From NCBI RefSeq assembly GCF_018499575.1, contig NZ_JAHDAP010000001.1, positions 434,001 through 498,000 of the forward strand: a stretch of 64,000 bases of DNA. Reading direction: 5' to 3'. The stretch comes from Streptococcus infantis. Its GTDB lineage: Bacteria; Bacillota; Bacilli; Lactobacillales; Streptococcaceae. Numbering within the stretch: the stretch's first letter is position 1; every line of letters starts with the position of its first letter. Both the position numbers and the translations under genes were made by a program. Of the stretch, positions 55,981 through 64,000 are shown piece by piece. The notes below the pieces were generated by a model. That model ran no database searches, was not told the origin of the DNA, and worked only from the letters and a program-made list of their open reading frames with translations.

Positions 55981-55998
55981 AAATAAATAAAACTTCAA
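55971..55998 (-). promoter_or_regulatory. Promoter of the LPETG adhesin gene
   Basis: On the minus strand TTGAAG (55993-55998), a 16-base spacer, then TATAAT (55971-55976). The leader to the ATG is about 155 bases. Confidence 0.7.
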
Positions 55999-56103
55999 GT
56001 ATTTAAATATTTTAAGTATAAAATTATATCAAATTCGCTGAAAAAATTTAAACATTTACTTTGTACAATGTTTGTATGCAATGTTTCATTCGTCGAGGAA
56101 ATG
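55999..56103. other. AT-rich spacer between the two adhesin genes
   Basis: The 343-base gap between the two adhesin genes holds copy A of the promoter/leader (55812-55998) and the terminator of the upstream gene (56104-56131). In the remaining bases I see no gene or clear signal. Confidence 0.5.
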
Positions 56104-56131
56104 AAAAAGGACTATTTTGAAATAGTCCTTT
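56104..56131 (-). terminator. Terminator of the LPNTG Cna_B adhesin gene
   Basis: AAAGGACTATT (56106-56116) pairs with AATAGTCCTTT (56121-56131). On the minus strand it is followed by T-rich sequence. Confidence 0.88.
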
Positions 56132-56154
56132 ATATAGTTAATCAATCTTTAACC

Positions 56155-58050
56155 TTATTCTTTTTTATTTTTACGTAAGAATGCAATGGCAACGATTGAT
56201 GAAATTAGAGTTACAAAACCAATGATAGTAACCAATGTTCCTTTTCCTTCACCGGTATTTGGAAGTCCTGGTTTGTCATTTGTGGTTGTTACTGTAGATT
56301 TAGGTTCTTCACCAGTTGTTGTAGTAGTTGTACTTGAAGTAGTCTTAGACTCTTCACCAGTTGTAGTAGTTGTAGTTGAAGTAGTCTTAGGCTCCTCAGT
56401 TGTAGTAGTTGTACTTGAAGTAGTCTTAGGCTCTTCAGTTGTAGTAGTAGTTGTGCTTGAAGTAGTCTTAGGCTCTTCAGTTGTAGTTGTTGTAGTTGAA
56501 GTAGTCTTAGGCTCTTCAGTTGTAGTAGTTGTACTTGAAGTAGTCTTAGGCTCTTCAGTTGTAGTTGTTGTTGAAGTAGTTGTAGGTTCTTCAGTTGTAG
56601 TTGTTGTTGAAGTAGTTGTAGGTTCTTCAGTTGTAGTTGTTGTTGAAGTAGTTGTAGGCTCTTCAGTTGTAGTCGTAGTTGTAGTTGTAGTTGTAGTTGT
56701 TGTCGTAGTTGTTGTCGTAGTTGTTGTAGTTGTTGTAGTTGTTGTCGTAGTAGTAGTTTCTTCTTTTGGATTCACAATTGTCTTAGTTACTGAATAATCA
56801 GCTCCAAAATCTTCAACGTTAACTTCTGTATCTGCATCCTTGATGACATAGCCGGAAGGTGCTTCAACCTCGGTAATGATATATTTGTCTTTTAACAGTT
56901 TGTTAACAGCGATATTACCATTTTCGTCAGTTTCGTATTCACCGATTACTTGATTATTAGCTTGACGAACTACTTTAAACTTAGCACCCTTAAGTGGTTG
57001 ATTCGCATCATCTACTTTATGGATATTGATTGAGTAAACATAACCAAGACCAGCTCCACCAGCAATTTGAACGAGAGCAGCGTTAGTTATGCTGGTACTT
57101 TCAATACCAACACCTTTAAGAGTTGCTTCATTTCTCAATACCTCACCATCAACAGGATCATAATTTAGACGAACGTCATAAGAAATACGATATTGGTCTT
57201 CTTCTGTAATGTCCCCTAATTCAATAACGAAAGATTGTCCATCTTCACTAACTGTAATCTTGTGTTGGTCTGTTACATCAACACGGTTTGAGAATACCCA
57301 TTCACCGGTATCGTAAGAGAATTTACCTTTGATAACCTTAATGCTATCTTTTACGTAAGAAGCATTTGTAAATTTCAAGTGATCCTCAATCGTCACCCCT
57401 TTGATATTTTGTTTTGTACGATTGACTGAAATAGTGTATTGGATCTCTCTTTTATCACCCTCGGTAACCCAGCTAGTCTTTGACAAAAGAGAAGGATCAC
57501 CATCACCTATACCAGTAAATGTTACCTTACCAGCAGGTTTTGTTTCTTTATTAATCGTAATCTCAACTGGAATTTCTCCTTGTTGAGGGTGTTTTTTGAA
57601 ATCGACACGAGCATAGAAGAAGAAAGATCCGTGAGTATCTGAGTGTCTTTCAACATAATCCGTATAAGTTAAAGTAATGGACTTGTTATCAGCACTTAGT
57701 TTTGCATTTGCAATCACCTCGTTTGTATTGATATCCTTGATTTCAATTTTATCAGAGTTAATAATTATAGCATCAGGCACCGTAATTATCGTTTGATCTC
57801 CTGCCTTAACATTTTTTCCGGTTAAATCAAAATCTGCATTAAGACGGAATGTAGCCCATTGTTTTAAATCCCAAGTTAGATCTCCACCTTGATCATTTGC
57901 TACCTTAACATTTGTGATTGCATCTACAAATTTTCCAGATACTGAAACCTCAGGAGTTTCAGCAAAAGTTTTATTCAAACTAAATACGAAAATAGTCGTC
58001 AATACGCATATCAAAAATGAGAAAATACTAAACTTTTTCTTTTTGTTCAT
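56155..58050 (-). CDS. LPXTG surface adhesin with collagen-binding-like head, SpaA/Cna_B domain and Thr-rich stalk
   Basis: 631 aa. The signal peptide ends near TFA-ET at residue 31. A two-part collagen-binding-like head (about 33-330) includes VTIEDHLKFTNASYVKDS and YRISYDVRLNY. A SpaA/Cna_B domain (about 335-430) has YSINIHKVDDANQPLKGAKF and ITEVEAPSGYV, the Lys and Glu positions that can form an isopeptide bond. A run of 31 Thr residues follows, then about 10 TEEPKTTSS units. The anchor is LPNTGEGKG, a hydrophobic segment and RKNKKE. The stalk is very similar to that of the neighbouring LPETG protein, but the heads differ. Confidence 0.88.
   Translation of the reverse strand: MNKKKKFSIFSFLICVLTTIFVFSLNKTFAETPEVSVSGKFVDAITNVKVANDQGGDLTWDLKQWATFRLNADFDLTGKNVKAGDQTIITVPDAIIINSDKIEIKDINTNEVIANAKLSADNKSITLTYTDYVERHSDTHGSFFFYARVDFKKHPQQGEIPVEITINKETKPAGKVTFTGIGDGDPSLLSKTSWVTEGDKREIQYTISVNRTKQNIKGVTIEDHLKFTNASYVKDSIKVIKGKFSYDTGEWVFSNRVDVTDQHKITVSEDGQSFVIELGDITEEDQYRISYDVRLNYDPVDGEVLRNEATLKGVGIESTSITNAALVQIAGGAGLGYVYSINIHKVDDANQPLKGAKFKVVRQANNQVIGEYETDENGNIAVNKLLKDKYIITEVEAPSGYVIKDADTEVNVEDFGADYSVTKTIVNPKEETTTTTTTTTTTTTTTTTTTTTTTTTTTTTTTEEPTTTSTTTTTEEPTTTSTTTTTEEPTTTSTTTTTEEPKTTSSTTTTTEEPKTTSTTTTTTEEPKTTSSTTTTTTEEPKTTSSTTTTTEEPKTTSTTTTTTGEESKTTSSTTTTTTGEEPKSTVTTTNDKPGLPNTGEGKGTLVTIIGFVTLISSIVAIAFLRKNKKE
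56275..56664 (-). repeat. Thr-rich stalk repeat of the second adhesin
   Basis: About ten in-frame units of 36-45 bases that encode EEP(K/T)TTS(S/T)TTTT variants. They are the same family as the 39-base array at 53987-54815. Confidence 0.88.
56665..56757 (-). repeat. Run of 31 consecutive Thr codons
   Basis: 93 bases of ACT, ACA and ACG codons without interruption join the Cna_B domain to the TEEP stalk. The mix of codons means it is not a simple trinucleotide run. Confidence 0.9.
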
Positions 58051-58167
58051 TTTATAGTTCCTTCTAATAAATTTTAGATAGTTTCAAGACATAATTTAAA
58101 ATTACGTCATTTACTAAAAAACAAGTAAGTCACATAGGATAATTTTATAGACACCTTTAGTACTGGC

Positions 58168-58216
58168 CCTCCTCCTAGTCTATTACTAAAACTATCCTAT
58201 AGGTGAATTATATCAC
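58168..58216 (-). promoter_or_regulatory. Conserved adhesin promoter/leader element, copy B
   Basis: On the minus strand GTGATATAATTCACC is followed by TATAGGATAGTTTT and ACTAGGAGGAGG. The inverted repeat GTGA-N6-TCAC (58203-58216) encloses TATAAT, as in copy A (55929-55980). The AGGAGG lies more than 100 bases before the adhesin ATG and is not its ribosome binding site. Confidence 0.75.
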
Positions 58217-58235
58217 ATTATAATGTCTACATCAA
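58207..58235 (-). promoter_or_regulatory. Promoter of the LPNTG Cna_B adhesin gene
   Basis: On the minus strand TTGATG (58230-58235), a 17-base spacer, then TATAAT (58207-58212). Confidence 0.7.
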
Positions 58236-58527
58236 TAATATATATGTGGAATTTACTATAAAATAAAAAATTCACAAAATTTTAGAATTTATCTGTTTCT
58301 TAAGAATCAAAATAATATAAAAACGCTTACATTCTTTGTTTTATCAGATTTGAATTTTAAGTGATTTATGAAATGATTGAAAAACCTGTCGCAACAATTT
58401 ACTAAAAAATTTAAGAAAAGATATTTTTTATACTGGTAATTTTATATTAAATTTAATTATTTATTATATTTCTCTAATCATTTATTTGATAAATCATCGT
58501 GTGGGAATTTTATATTTTATTTGTTTG
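58236..58527. other. AT-rich divergent spacer
   Basis: This is the unassigned middle of the 527-base gap between the Cna_B adhesin gene and the HAD gene. It is very AT-rich. I see no open reading frame with a ribosome binding site, no terminator and no clear repeat. Confidence 0.5.
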
Positions 58528-58536
58528 TGCTATACT
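58528..58536 (+). promoter_or_regulatory. Extended -10 promoter of the HAD nucleotidase gene
   Basis: TGCTATACT (TG-N-TATACT), 41 bases before the ATG at 58578. The -35 region is weak. Confidence 0.55.
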
Positions 58537-58577
58537 TTAAAATATATAAAGACTATTAAATGTAGGGCAACAAATAC

Positions 58578-59270
58578 ATGACTTATGAATTTTTACTCTT
58601 CGACCTAGACCACACCTTGCTTGATTTTGATGCTGCTGAGGATGTAGCCTTAACACAACTCCTTAAAGAAGAAGGAGTTGCGGATATTCAAGCCTACAAA
58701 GATTATTACGTTCCTATGAATAAGGCTCTCTGGAAGGATTTAGAACAGAAGAAGATTACAAAATCAGACTTGGTTAACACTCGTTTTTCAAAATTGTTTG
58801 AGCATTTTGGGATCGAGAAAGATGGTACCTATTTAGCTAATCGCTATCAGTTTTATTTAGCTCAACAGGGACAGGTGTTTTCTGGTGCTATAGAACTCTT
58901 AGATAACCTCATTGAGCGTGGTTATGAACTCTACGCTGCGACAAATGGGATAACTGCCATTCAGACAGGTCGTTTGGCTCAATCGGGTCTAGCTCCCTAT
59001 TTCAACCAAGTGTTCATCTCTGAACAATTGCAAACTCAAAAACCGGATGCACTATTCTATGAAAAAATCGGTCAGGAGATTCCTGGTTTTAGCAAAGAAA
59101 AAGTTCTGATGATTGGAGACTCCCTTACAGCTGATATCCAAGGTGGGAATAATGCTGGCATAGATACCATCTGGTACAATCCCCATCATCTAGAAAATAA
59201 GACGCAAGCCCATCCGACTTACGAAGTCGACTCTTATCAGGCTCTGCTTGATTGCTTGGAGCTACTTTAA
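58578..59270 (+). CDS. HAD-superfamily hydrolase, YjjG-type nucleotidase
   Basis: 230 aa. HAD motif I is LFDLDHTLLDFD, motif II is in YAATNGI, motif III has Lys in QKPDALFYEKIG, and motif IV is MIGDSLTADIQGG. The helical C1 cap (about residues 15-90) and the motif I sequence with HTLLDF match the YjjG group of 5'-nucleotidases, which clear non-canonical nucleotides. The start follows GTAGGGCAAC, a modest ribosome binding site. The next gene begins 34 bases later and may be co-transcribed. Confidence 0.88.
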   Translation: MTYEFLLFDLDHTLLDFDAAEDVALTQLLKEEGVADIQAYKDYYVPMNKALWKDLEQKKITKSDLVNTRFSKLFEHFGIEKDGTYLANRYQFYLAQQGQVFSGAIELLDNLIERGYELYAATNGITAIQTGRLAQSGLAPYFNQVFISEQLQTQKPDALFYEKIGQEIPGFSKEKVLMIGDSLTADIQGGNNAGIDTIWYNPHHLENKTQAHPTYEVDSYQALLDCLELL

Positions 59271-59304
59271 AAATTTCAAAAAAGAATAGAGGAGTCTCGA
59301 AACT

Positions 59305-60216
59305 ATGGGAACATGGAATGCAACCATCTTTGGAAATGACACTTCCTTAGATATTAAAGAAGAATTCTTCGAGAGATACAATCAAGGAGAAGATGCAAAT
59401 GCAATCAAAAATGACCTGACATCGGATTTATATGATGACGATATGTATGATGTCTTGTTCGCCTTAGCACACTGTTTATGGGAAGTTGGACAATTAGATG
59501 ATGAATTCTTGCTTGAAATTAAAGAAATCATTATCAACAAAGAGGATTTAGAACTTGCCGAAGAATTGGGTGCAGATAGTGAATTTTTAGAACAGAGGAG
59601 TGCACATCTAGAAAAGTTTTTAGAAAAGATAAGTGTAAAAAAAGAAAAGCCCAAAAAGAGAATTGCTCCGCCTGTTCTTGTAGAAAGCAAATATAGGAAC
59701 GGTGCTGTGATGGTATTTCAGTATGAGGATGGTATCTACGGTACATTGATAGCAGTAGATGGAGCTTTCTATGATAAAGAAACCTATTATGCTTATCTAC
59801 AGACTGATATTAAAATGACCAGAAAACCCACCATGGAAGATGTACGATCAGCACGGATTCTCGATCCGAGTTTTCATAGTCACGAATACAATTCATTTCG
59901 TGACTCTAAGTATTACTACTCTTTTGTAAATTGTATTTCAGGCTATTTAAAAAGTACAGCAACTAAAAAATTTGAAAAATACAATGATAGTGTTTTTGAA
60001 ATAATAGGCTATCTTTCAGATTGGGGTAGCTGCTGTAGCGCGGCTTCTGTAGGATTTGATTATTATAGACAAAAATCGAGTGATGAGTTTAAGACGAGTG
60101 TCACAAGGGAATTGAATAAAAGATTTAATGAAAATCTAAATATCCGAACTGAGATGACTATCAATGAGATTGACCAGGAATTTATCCTTTCTAATACCGC
60201 ACAGGAGATTGAATAA
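59305..60216 (+). CDS. Uncharacterised protein with DUF4259-like N-terminus
   Basis: 303 aa soluble protein. The N-terminus MGTWNATIFGNDTSLDIKEE resembles the start of DUF4259-type proteins (MG-W-IF-ND-AxD). A helical part to about residue 115 is followed by a Lys-rich hinge (VKKEKPKKR) and a second mixed alpha/beta part. That part has YEDGIYGTLIAVDGAFYD and a Cys pair in DWGSCCSAAS. The family resemblance is from memory of the N-terminal pattern only; the function is unknown. GGAG precedes the ATG at 59305. It lies between a HAD nucleotidase and a DUF4336 gene, which gives no functional hint. Confidence 0.75.
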   Translation: MGTWNATIFGNDTSLDIKEEFFERYNQGEDANAIKNDLTSDLYDDDMYDVLFALAHCLWEVGQLDDEFLLEIKEIIINKEDLELAEELGADSEFLEQRSAHLEKFLEKISVKKEKPKKRIAPPVLVESKYRNGAVMVFQYEDGIYGTLIAVDGAFYDKETYYAYLQTDIKMTRKPTMEDVRSARILDPSFHSHEYNSFRDSKYYYSFVNCISGYLKSTATKKFEKYNDSVFEIIGYLSDWGSCCSAASVGFDYYRQKSSDEFKTSVTRELNKRFNENLNIRTEMTINEIDQEFILSNTAQEIE

Positions 60217-60336
60217 AGGCACTTTAGTATAAATTATTTATAAAACTTCTCAAATCTTAATAGATACTTTTAAAAGTGGTTTAGATAGCCACTTTTTGCT
60301 ATAATAGAGGCAGTATTGACGAAGGAGTAGTTAACG

Positions 60337-61092
60337 ATGTCAAGGCCAGAACTTTTTCTTTATGAACCATTGTATACACTAAAGGAAGTTGATCAAAATA
60401 TCTGGATAGTAGATGGTGATTTGATTCAAATGGATATGAAGATCTTCAAGCTTCCTTTTCAGACACGTATGACGGTGGTTAAGTTAAATGATGGCAAACT
60501 TTGGATTCACTCTCCGATTGCGCCAAATGAGGGACTGTTTACTGAACTGGACGCTTTGGGCAAAGTCGCTTACCTGATTTCACCAAATAAGATTCACTAC
60601 GCCTATATTTCAGATTGGAGAAAAAGATATCCTCATGCGCAAGCGTGGTCTAGTCCAGGAGTTGAAGAGAGAGCGAAAAGTCAGAAAATCAAGGTGGAAT
60701 TTAATGCTGCCTTAACAGATATGGCTCCTGACCTATGGTCTGATGAGATTGAACAGCTTATTTTTAAGGGAAGTTCTGTCATCGAAGAGGTGGTGTTTTT
60801 TCATAAATCAACTAAAACACTGATTGTAACAGACCTCATAGAGAATTTTGAACCAGAAAAGATAGCTAGTCCAATCCGCAGAAGATTCTATCGTTTAGCT
60901 CGTGTAATATCTCCTGATGGACAAACTCCTATCGATTATCGGATGACTTTTTTAGGAAGACAAAGGGAAGCAAAGGTTTCTTTTTCCCGTATGTTGAGCT
61001 GGAAACCGGATAAGATTATACTTGCACATGGTTTATGCTTTTTTAAAAATGGTACGGATGAATTAAGACGTGCCTTTAGATGGATACGATAA
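60337..61092 (+). CDS. DUF4336 domain protein
   Basis: 251 aa with no membrane segment. The pattern [31 protein letters not shown] and [10 protein letters not shown] fits DUF4336, a family with a metallo-beta-lactamase-like fold. The classical HXHXDH metal motif is not obvious, so catalysis is uncertain. GAAGGAG precedes the ATG. TATAAT near 60300-60305 may be its promoter. The 3' end comes 11 bases before ung, so it is co-transcribed with ung. Confidence 0.75.
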   Translation: MSRPELFLYEPLYTLKEVDQNIWIVDGDLIQMDMKIFKLPFQTRMTVVKLNDGKLWIHSPIAPNEGLFTELDALGKVAYLISPNKIHYAYISDWRKRYPHAQAWSSPGVEERAKSQKIKVEFNAALTDMAPDLWSDEIEQLIFKGSSVIEEVVFFHKSTKTLIVTDLIENFEPEKIASPIRRRFYRLARVISPDGQTPIDYRMTFLGRQREAKVSFSRMLSWKPDKIILAHGLCFFKNGTDELRRAFRWIR

Positions 61093-61103
61093 AGGAGTTG
61101 GCG

Positions 61104-61757
61104 ATGCAACACTCATCTTGGCATGCTTTGATTAAGGAGCAATTACCTGAAGGTTATTTTGGGAAAATCAATCAATTTATGGAACAGGTTTATGCTCAAG
61201 GAACTGTATATCCTCCTAAAGAAAAGGTTTTTCAGGCTCTTATAACAACTCCTCTGGAAGAGGTTAAGGTGGTTATTCTTGGTCAAGATCCTTATCATGG
61301 ACCAGGTCAGGCGCAGGGCTTAAGTTTTTCGGTTCCAGATGCTATTCCAGCTCCGCCATCCTTGCAAAATATTTTAAAAGAACTTGCGGATGATATTGGG
61401 GTAAAACCGTCTCATGACTTGACCTCTTGGGCGGAGCAGGGTGTTTTGCTTCTCAATGCTTGTTTGACTGTCCCTGCTGGTCAAGCAAATGGTCATGCTG
61501 CTCAGATATGGGAACCATTTACAGATGCTGTTATTAAGGTCGTCAATAACTTAGATAGACCAGTGGTTTTTATACTCTGGGGTGCTTATGCACGTAAGAA
61601 GAAGTCCTTGGTTACCAATCCTCAGCACTTGATTATCGAATCAGCCCACCCAAGTCCTCTTTCTGTTTACAGAGGATTTTGGGGTTCTAAGCCTTTTTCT
61701 AAGGCCAATGCATTCTTAAAAGAAACAGGACAAGAGCCAATTGATTGGCTTAGATAA
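61104..61757 (+). CDS. ung: Uracil-DNA glycosylase
   Basis: 217 aa from ATG 61104, which follows AAAGGAG (61091-61097). An upstream in-frame ATG at 61080 lies within the previous gene without a ribosome binding site. It removes uracil from DNA as the first step of base excision repair. The catalytic Asp62 is in [13 protein letters not shown], and the DNA-minor-groove loop is [13 protein letters not shown]. Uracil-specific residues are in LLLNACLTV. It is in a series with mutX and pyrC, 9 bases before mutX. Confidence 0.97.
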   Translation: MQHSSWHALIKEQLPEGYFGKINQFMEQVYAQGTVYPPKEKVFQALITTPLEEVKVVILGQDPYHGPGQAQGLSFSVPDAIPAPPSLQNILKELADDIGVKPSHDLTSWAEQGVLLLNACLTVPAGQANGHAAQIWEPFTDAVIKVVNNLDRPVVFILWGAYARKKKSLVTNPQHLIIESAHPSPLSVYRGFWGSKPFSKANAFLKETGQEPIDWLR

Positions 61758-61766
61758 GGAGAGAAT

Positions 61767-62231
61767 ATGCCTCAGTTAGCGACGATTTGCTACATTGATA
61801 ATGGAAAAGAATTGCTCATGCTTCATCGCAATAAAAAGCCTAATGATGTTCATGAAGGAAAATGGATCGGTGTAGGTGGAAAGTTAGAACGCGGGGAAAC
61901 TCCACAAGAATGTGCTGCCCGTGAGATTTTGGAAGAAACAGGGTTGAAGGCTACGCCGGTTTTAAAGGGTGTTATCACTTTCCCTGAATTCACTCCGGAC
62001 TTGGACTGGTACACCTATGTATTTAAGGTGACTGAGTTTGAGGGTGAGTTAATTGACTGTAATGAGGGGACGCTAGAATGGGTTCCTTATGATGAAGTTC
62101 TCAGCAAGCCGACCTGGGAAGGAGATCATACCTTTGTCGAGTGGCTCTTAGAGGATAAACCCTTCTTTTCAGCCAAGTTTGTCTATGATGGTGATAAATT
62201 ATTGGATACACAAGTGGATTTCTATGAGTAA
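61767..62231 (+). CDS. mutX: 8-oxo-dGTP diphosphatase MutX (Nudix)
   Basis: 154 aa. The Nudix box runs from Gly38 to Leu60: GKLERGETPQECAAREILEE and TGL, a perfect fit to GX5EX7REUXEEXGU. It cleanses 8-oxo-dGTP from the nucleotide pool. The name comes from the streptococcal homologue that complements mutT. Context agrees: ung lies 9 bases upstream, so two anti-mutator functions are co-expressed. pyrC begins 12 bases downstream. Confidence 0.92.
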   Translation: MPQLATICYIDNGKELLMLHRNKKPNDVHEGKWIGVGGKLERGETPQECAAREILEETGLKATPVLKGVITFPEFTPDLDWYTYVFKVTEFEGELIDCNEGTLEWVPYDEVLSKPTWEGDHTFVEWLLEDKPFFSAKFVYDGDKLLDTQVDFYE

Positions 62232-62243
62232 AGGAGTATAGAT

Positions 62244-63512
62244 ATGTTACTAATCAAAAATGGCCGTGTAATGGATCCAAAGTCTGGTTTGGATCAAGTT
62301 TGTGATGTTTTGGTTGATGAAGGAAAAATTGTTCAAATTGCTCCTGAAATCCAGGAAGAAGGTGCTCAAGTAATAGATGCTACTGGTCTTGTAGTTGCGC
62401 CTGGTTTGGTGGATATCCATGTTCATTTCCGTGAACCTGGTCAAACACATAAAGAAGACATTCATACAGGAGCACTAGCAGCAGCTGCAGGTGGTTTTAC
62501 GACAGTCGTAATGATGGCTAATACCAATCCAACCATCTCAGATGTTGAGACTTTGCAGGAAGTTCTTCAATCTGCAACCAAGGAAAAAATTAACGTTAAG
62601 TCTGTAGCAACGATTACCAAAAATTTTAATGGTCAAGACCTAACTGACTTTAAAGCCCTTTTAGAAGCAGGGGCAGTTGGTTTTTCTGATGATGGAATTC
62701 CTCTTGAAAGTAGTAAAGTTGTCAAGGAAGCCATGGAAGAAGCTAAAAAACTCAACACCTTTATCAGCCTGCACGAAGAAGATCCTGGTTTAAATGGTAC
62801 GCTTGGTTTTAACGAAAATATCGCTAAAGAGCATTTTCATATCTGCGGTGCAACAGGAGTTGCAGAGTATGCAATGATAGCACGTGATGTCATGATTGCC
62901 TATGCAACCAAGGCTCATGTTCATATTCAGCATTTGTCTAAGGAAGAAAGTGTCAAGGTTGTGGAGTTTGCTCAAAATATGGGAGCAAACGTAACTGCAG
63001 AAGTAGCTCCACAGCATTTTTCGAAGACTGAAGCTCTGCTTTTGACTAAAGGAAGTAACGCTAAGATGAATCCACCTCTTCGTTTGGAATCAGACCGTCG
63101 CGCCGTCATTGAAGGTTTAAAATCTGGAGTCATTTCTGTCATTGCTACTGACCACGCGCCTCACCATGCTGACGAGAAAAATGTTGAGGATATTACCAAA
63201 GCGCCATCAGGTATGACAGGCTTGGAAACTTCTTTGTCACTAGGTTTAACCTATTTGGTGGAAGCTGGCGAGTTGAGTTTAATGCAATTGTTAGAAAAAA
63301 TGTCCTACAACCCAGCAAAACTTTATAACTTTGAAGCAGGTTATCTATCAGAAAACGGTCCAGCGGATATTACAATTTTTGATGATAAAGCGGACCGAAT
63401 CGTGGATAGTCATTTTGCTTCCAAAGCAGCGAATTCACCATTTATCGGTGAATCTTTGAAAGGGCAGGTCAAATACACAATCTGTAATGGACAGATTGTC
63501 TATAAGAACTAG
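62244..63512 (+). CDS. pyrC: Dihydroorotase
   Basis: 422 aa, class I dihydroorotase length. It closes carbamoyl-aspartate to dihydroorotate in pyrimidine synthesis. The zinc ligands are in [19 protein letters not shown]. Other family motifs are [31 protein letters not shown] and [20 protein letters not shown] precedes the ATG. It follows ung and mutX closely. No PyrR-type leader structure is visible between mutX and pyrC. Confidence 0.96.
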   Translation: MLLIKNGRVMDPKSGLDQVCDVLVDEGKIVQIAPEIQEEGAQVIDATGLVVAPGLVDIHVHFREPGQTHKEDIHTGALAAAAGGFTTVVMMANTNPTISDVETLQEVLQSATKEKINVKSVATITKNFNGQDLTDFKALLEAGAVGFSDDGIPLESSKVVKEAMEEAKKLNTFISLHEEDPGLNGTLGFNENIAKEHFHICGATGVAEYAMIARDVMIAYATKAHVHIQHLSKEESVKVVEFAQNMGANVTAEVAPQHFSKTEALLLTKGSNAKMNPPLRLESDRRAVIEGLKSGVISVIATDHAPHHADEKNVEDITKAPSGMTGLETSLSLGLTYLVEAGELSLMQLLEKMSYNPAKLYNFEAGYLSENGPADITIFDDKADRIVDSHFASKAANSPFIGESLKGQVKYTICNGQIVYKN

Positions 63513-63554
63513 GTGAAATCTGCTCTTTCGAATCATTAATTAGAGAGAGACGAT

Positions 63555-64000
63555 ATGTACCCAACCCATCATTTTAAAGACAAATTTATCTTATTTCTTA
63601 AGATTTTCTTTCCAATTCTAGTCTATCAATTTGCCAATTATTCCGCTTCTTTTGTCGATACGACCATGACTGGCCAGTATAATACCATAGATTTGGCTGG
63701 GGTATCAATGGCGACTAGTTTGTGGAATCCTTTTTTTACCTTTTTAACCGGGATTGTTTCAGCTCTAGTTCCTATTGTTGGCCATCATTTAGGGAGAGGA
63801 AAAAAAGATGAAGTGAGTTCTGATTTTTATCAATTTCTTTATCTTTCCCTTGCTTTATCCATTTTTCTATTTGTTTTAGTCTTTATCGCTGCTCCGATAG
63901 TTCTAAGCAATATGGAGTTAGAATCGGCAGTGTCAGATATAGCTATTCGTTATCTATGGTTTTTGTCGATTGGAATCATTCCCCTCTTACTCTTTAGTGT
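63555..64000 (+). CDS. MATE-family multidrug exporter, N-terminal part (3' end outside window)
   Basis: The frame is open from ATG 63555 to the end of the window, 148 complete codons. The translation starts MYPTHHFKDKFILFLKIFF and has four hydrophobic segments with the MATE signatures PILVYQFANYSASFVDT, TMTGQY and VPIVGHHLGRG. MATE proteins export cationic compounds using Na+ or H+ gradients. It follows pyrC by 42 bases, with AGAGAGA before the start. Roughly two thirds of the protein is missing from the window. Confidence 0.88.
   Translation, partial: MYPTHHFKDKFILFLKIFFPILVYQFANYSASFVDTTMTGQYNTIDLAGVSMATSLWNPFFTFLTGIVSALVPIVGHHLGRGKKDEVSSDFYQFLYLSLALSIFLFVLVFIAAPIVLSNMELESAVSDIAIRYLWFLSIGIIPLLLFS

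Noticed and set aside
56186..56797. Plus-strand poly-Val frame opposite the second adhesin stalk
   Set aside because: It is the mirror of the Thr codons, with no start signals.

Overview
The window is from a Streptococcus chromosome, most likely mitis group. This is inferred from the conserved gene order, the AT-rich sequence, and a LytB-type murein hydrolase with choline-binding-like repeats next to LPXTG surface proteins. It is mostly core genome. No rRNA, tRNA, insertion sequence, prophage or CRISPR array was seen.

1-6.9 kb: the end of ispA, then tlyA, argR, recN and a metallophosphatase in one tight plus-strand series. lepA has its own promoter, and a small lipoprotein gene follows.

7-14.4 kb: a galactose/tagatose cluster. 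It holds a galactitol-family PTS (IIA, IIB, IIC), lacX, lacABCD and a convergent lacR. There are two strong promoters, a cre site lying on the -35 of the first, and AAACAAA-type candidate LacR sites. The lactose genes lacTEFG are absent, so the pathway probably takes in galactose as galactose-6-phosphate.

14.4-20.4 kb: nrdHEF (class Ib ribonucleotide reductase, minus strand, with two candidate NrdR boxes) is divergent from ptsH-ptsI.

20.5-33.7 kb: udk, then coaB-coaC-ECF S-component on the minus strand. A two-gene accessory module of unknown function (23139-25794) follows, then fhs, lysS, a histidine phosphatase, a YbaK deacylase, a PopT/DUF368 lipid carrier transporter, a membrane-anchored GH25 protein and glmU. 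The accessory module is the best candidate for an undescribed system. Its first protein has an 11-residue amphipathic repeat and a Gly/Ala-rich membrane region. Its second has a PD-(D/E)XK-like core followed by membrane segments.

33.7-46.6 kb: a Nudix hydrolase, macP, mtnN, pcrA, a SemiSWEET, a HAD phosphatase, the rexB-rexA recombination nuclease and a YkgJ-like protein.

46.8-58.1 kb: a cell-surface region. It has an LPNTG adhesin with a VEPTTTTT stalk, a GT2-GtrA / phosphodiester glycosidase / membrane protein operon, lytB, and two minus-strand LPXTG adhesins. Those two have different heads but share a Thr-rich TEEPKTTSS stalk and a conserved palindromic promoter.

58.5-64 kb: a HAD nucleotidase, a DUF4259-like protein, a DUF4336 protein, ung, mutX, pyrC and the start of a MATE exporter gene that runs off the window.
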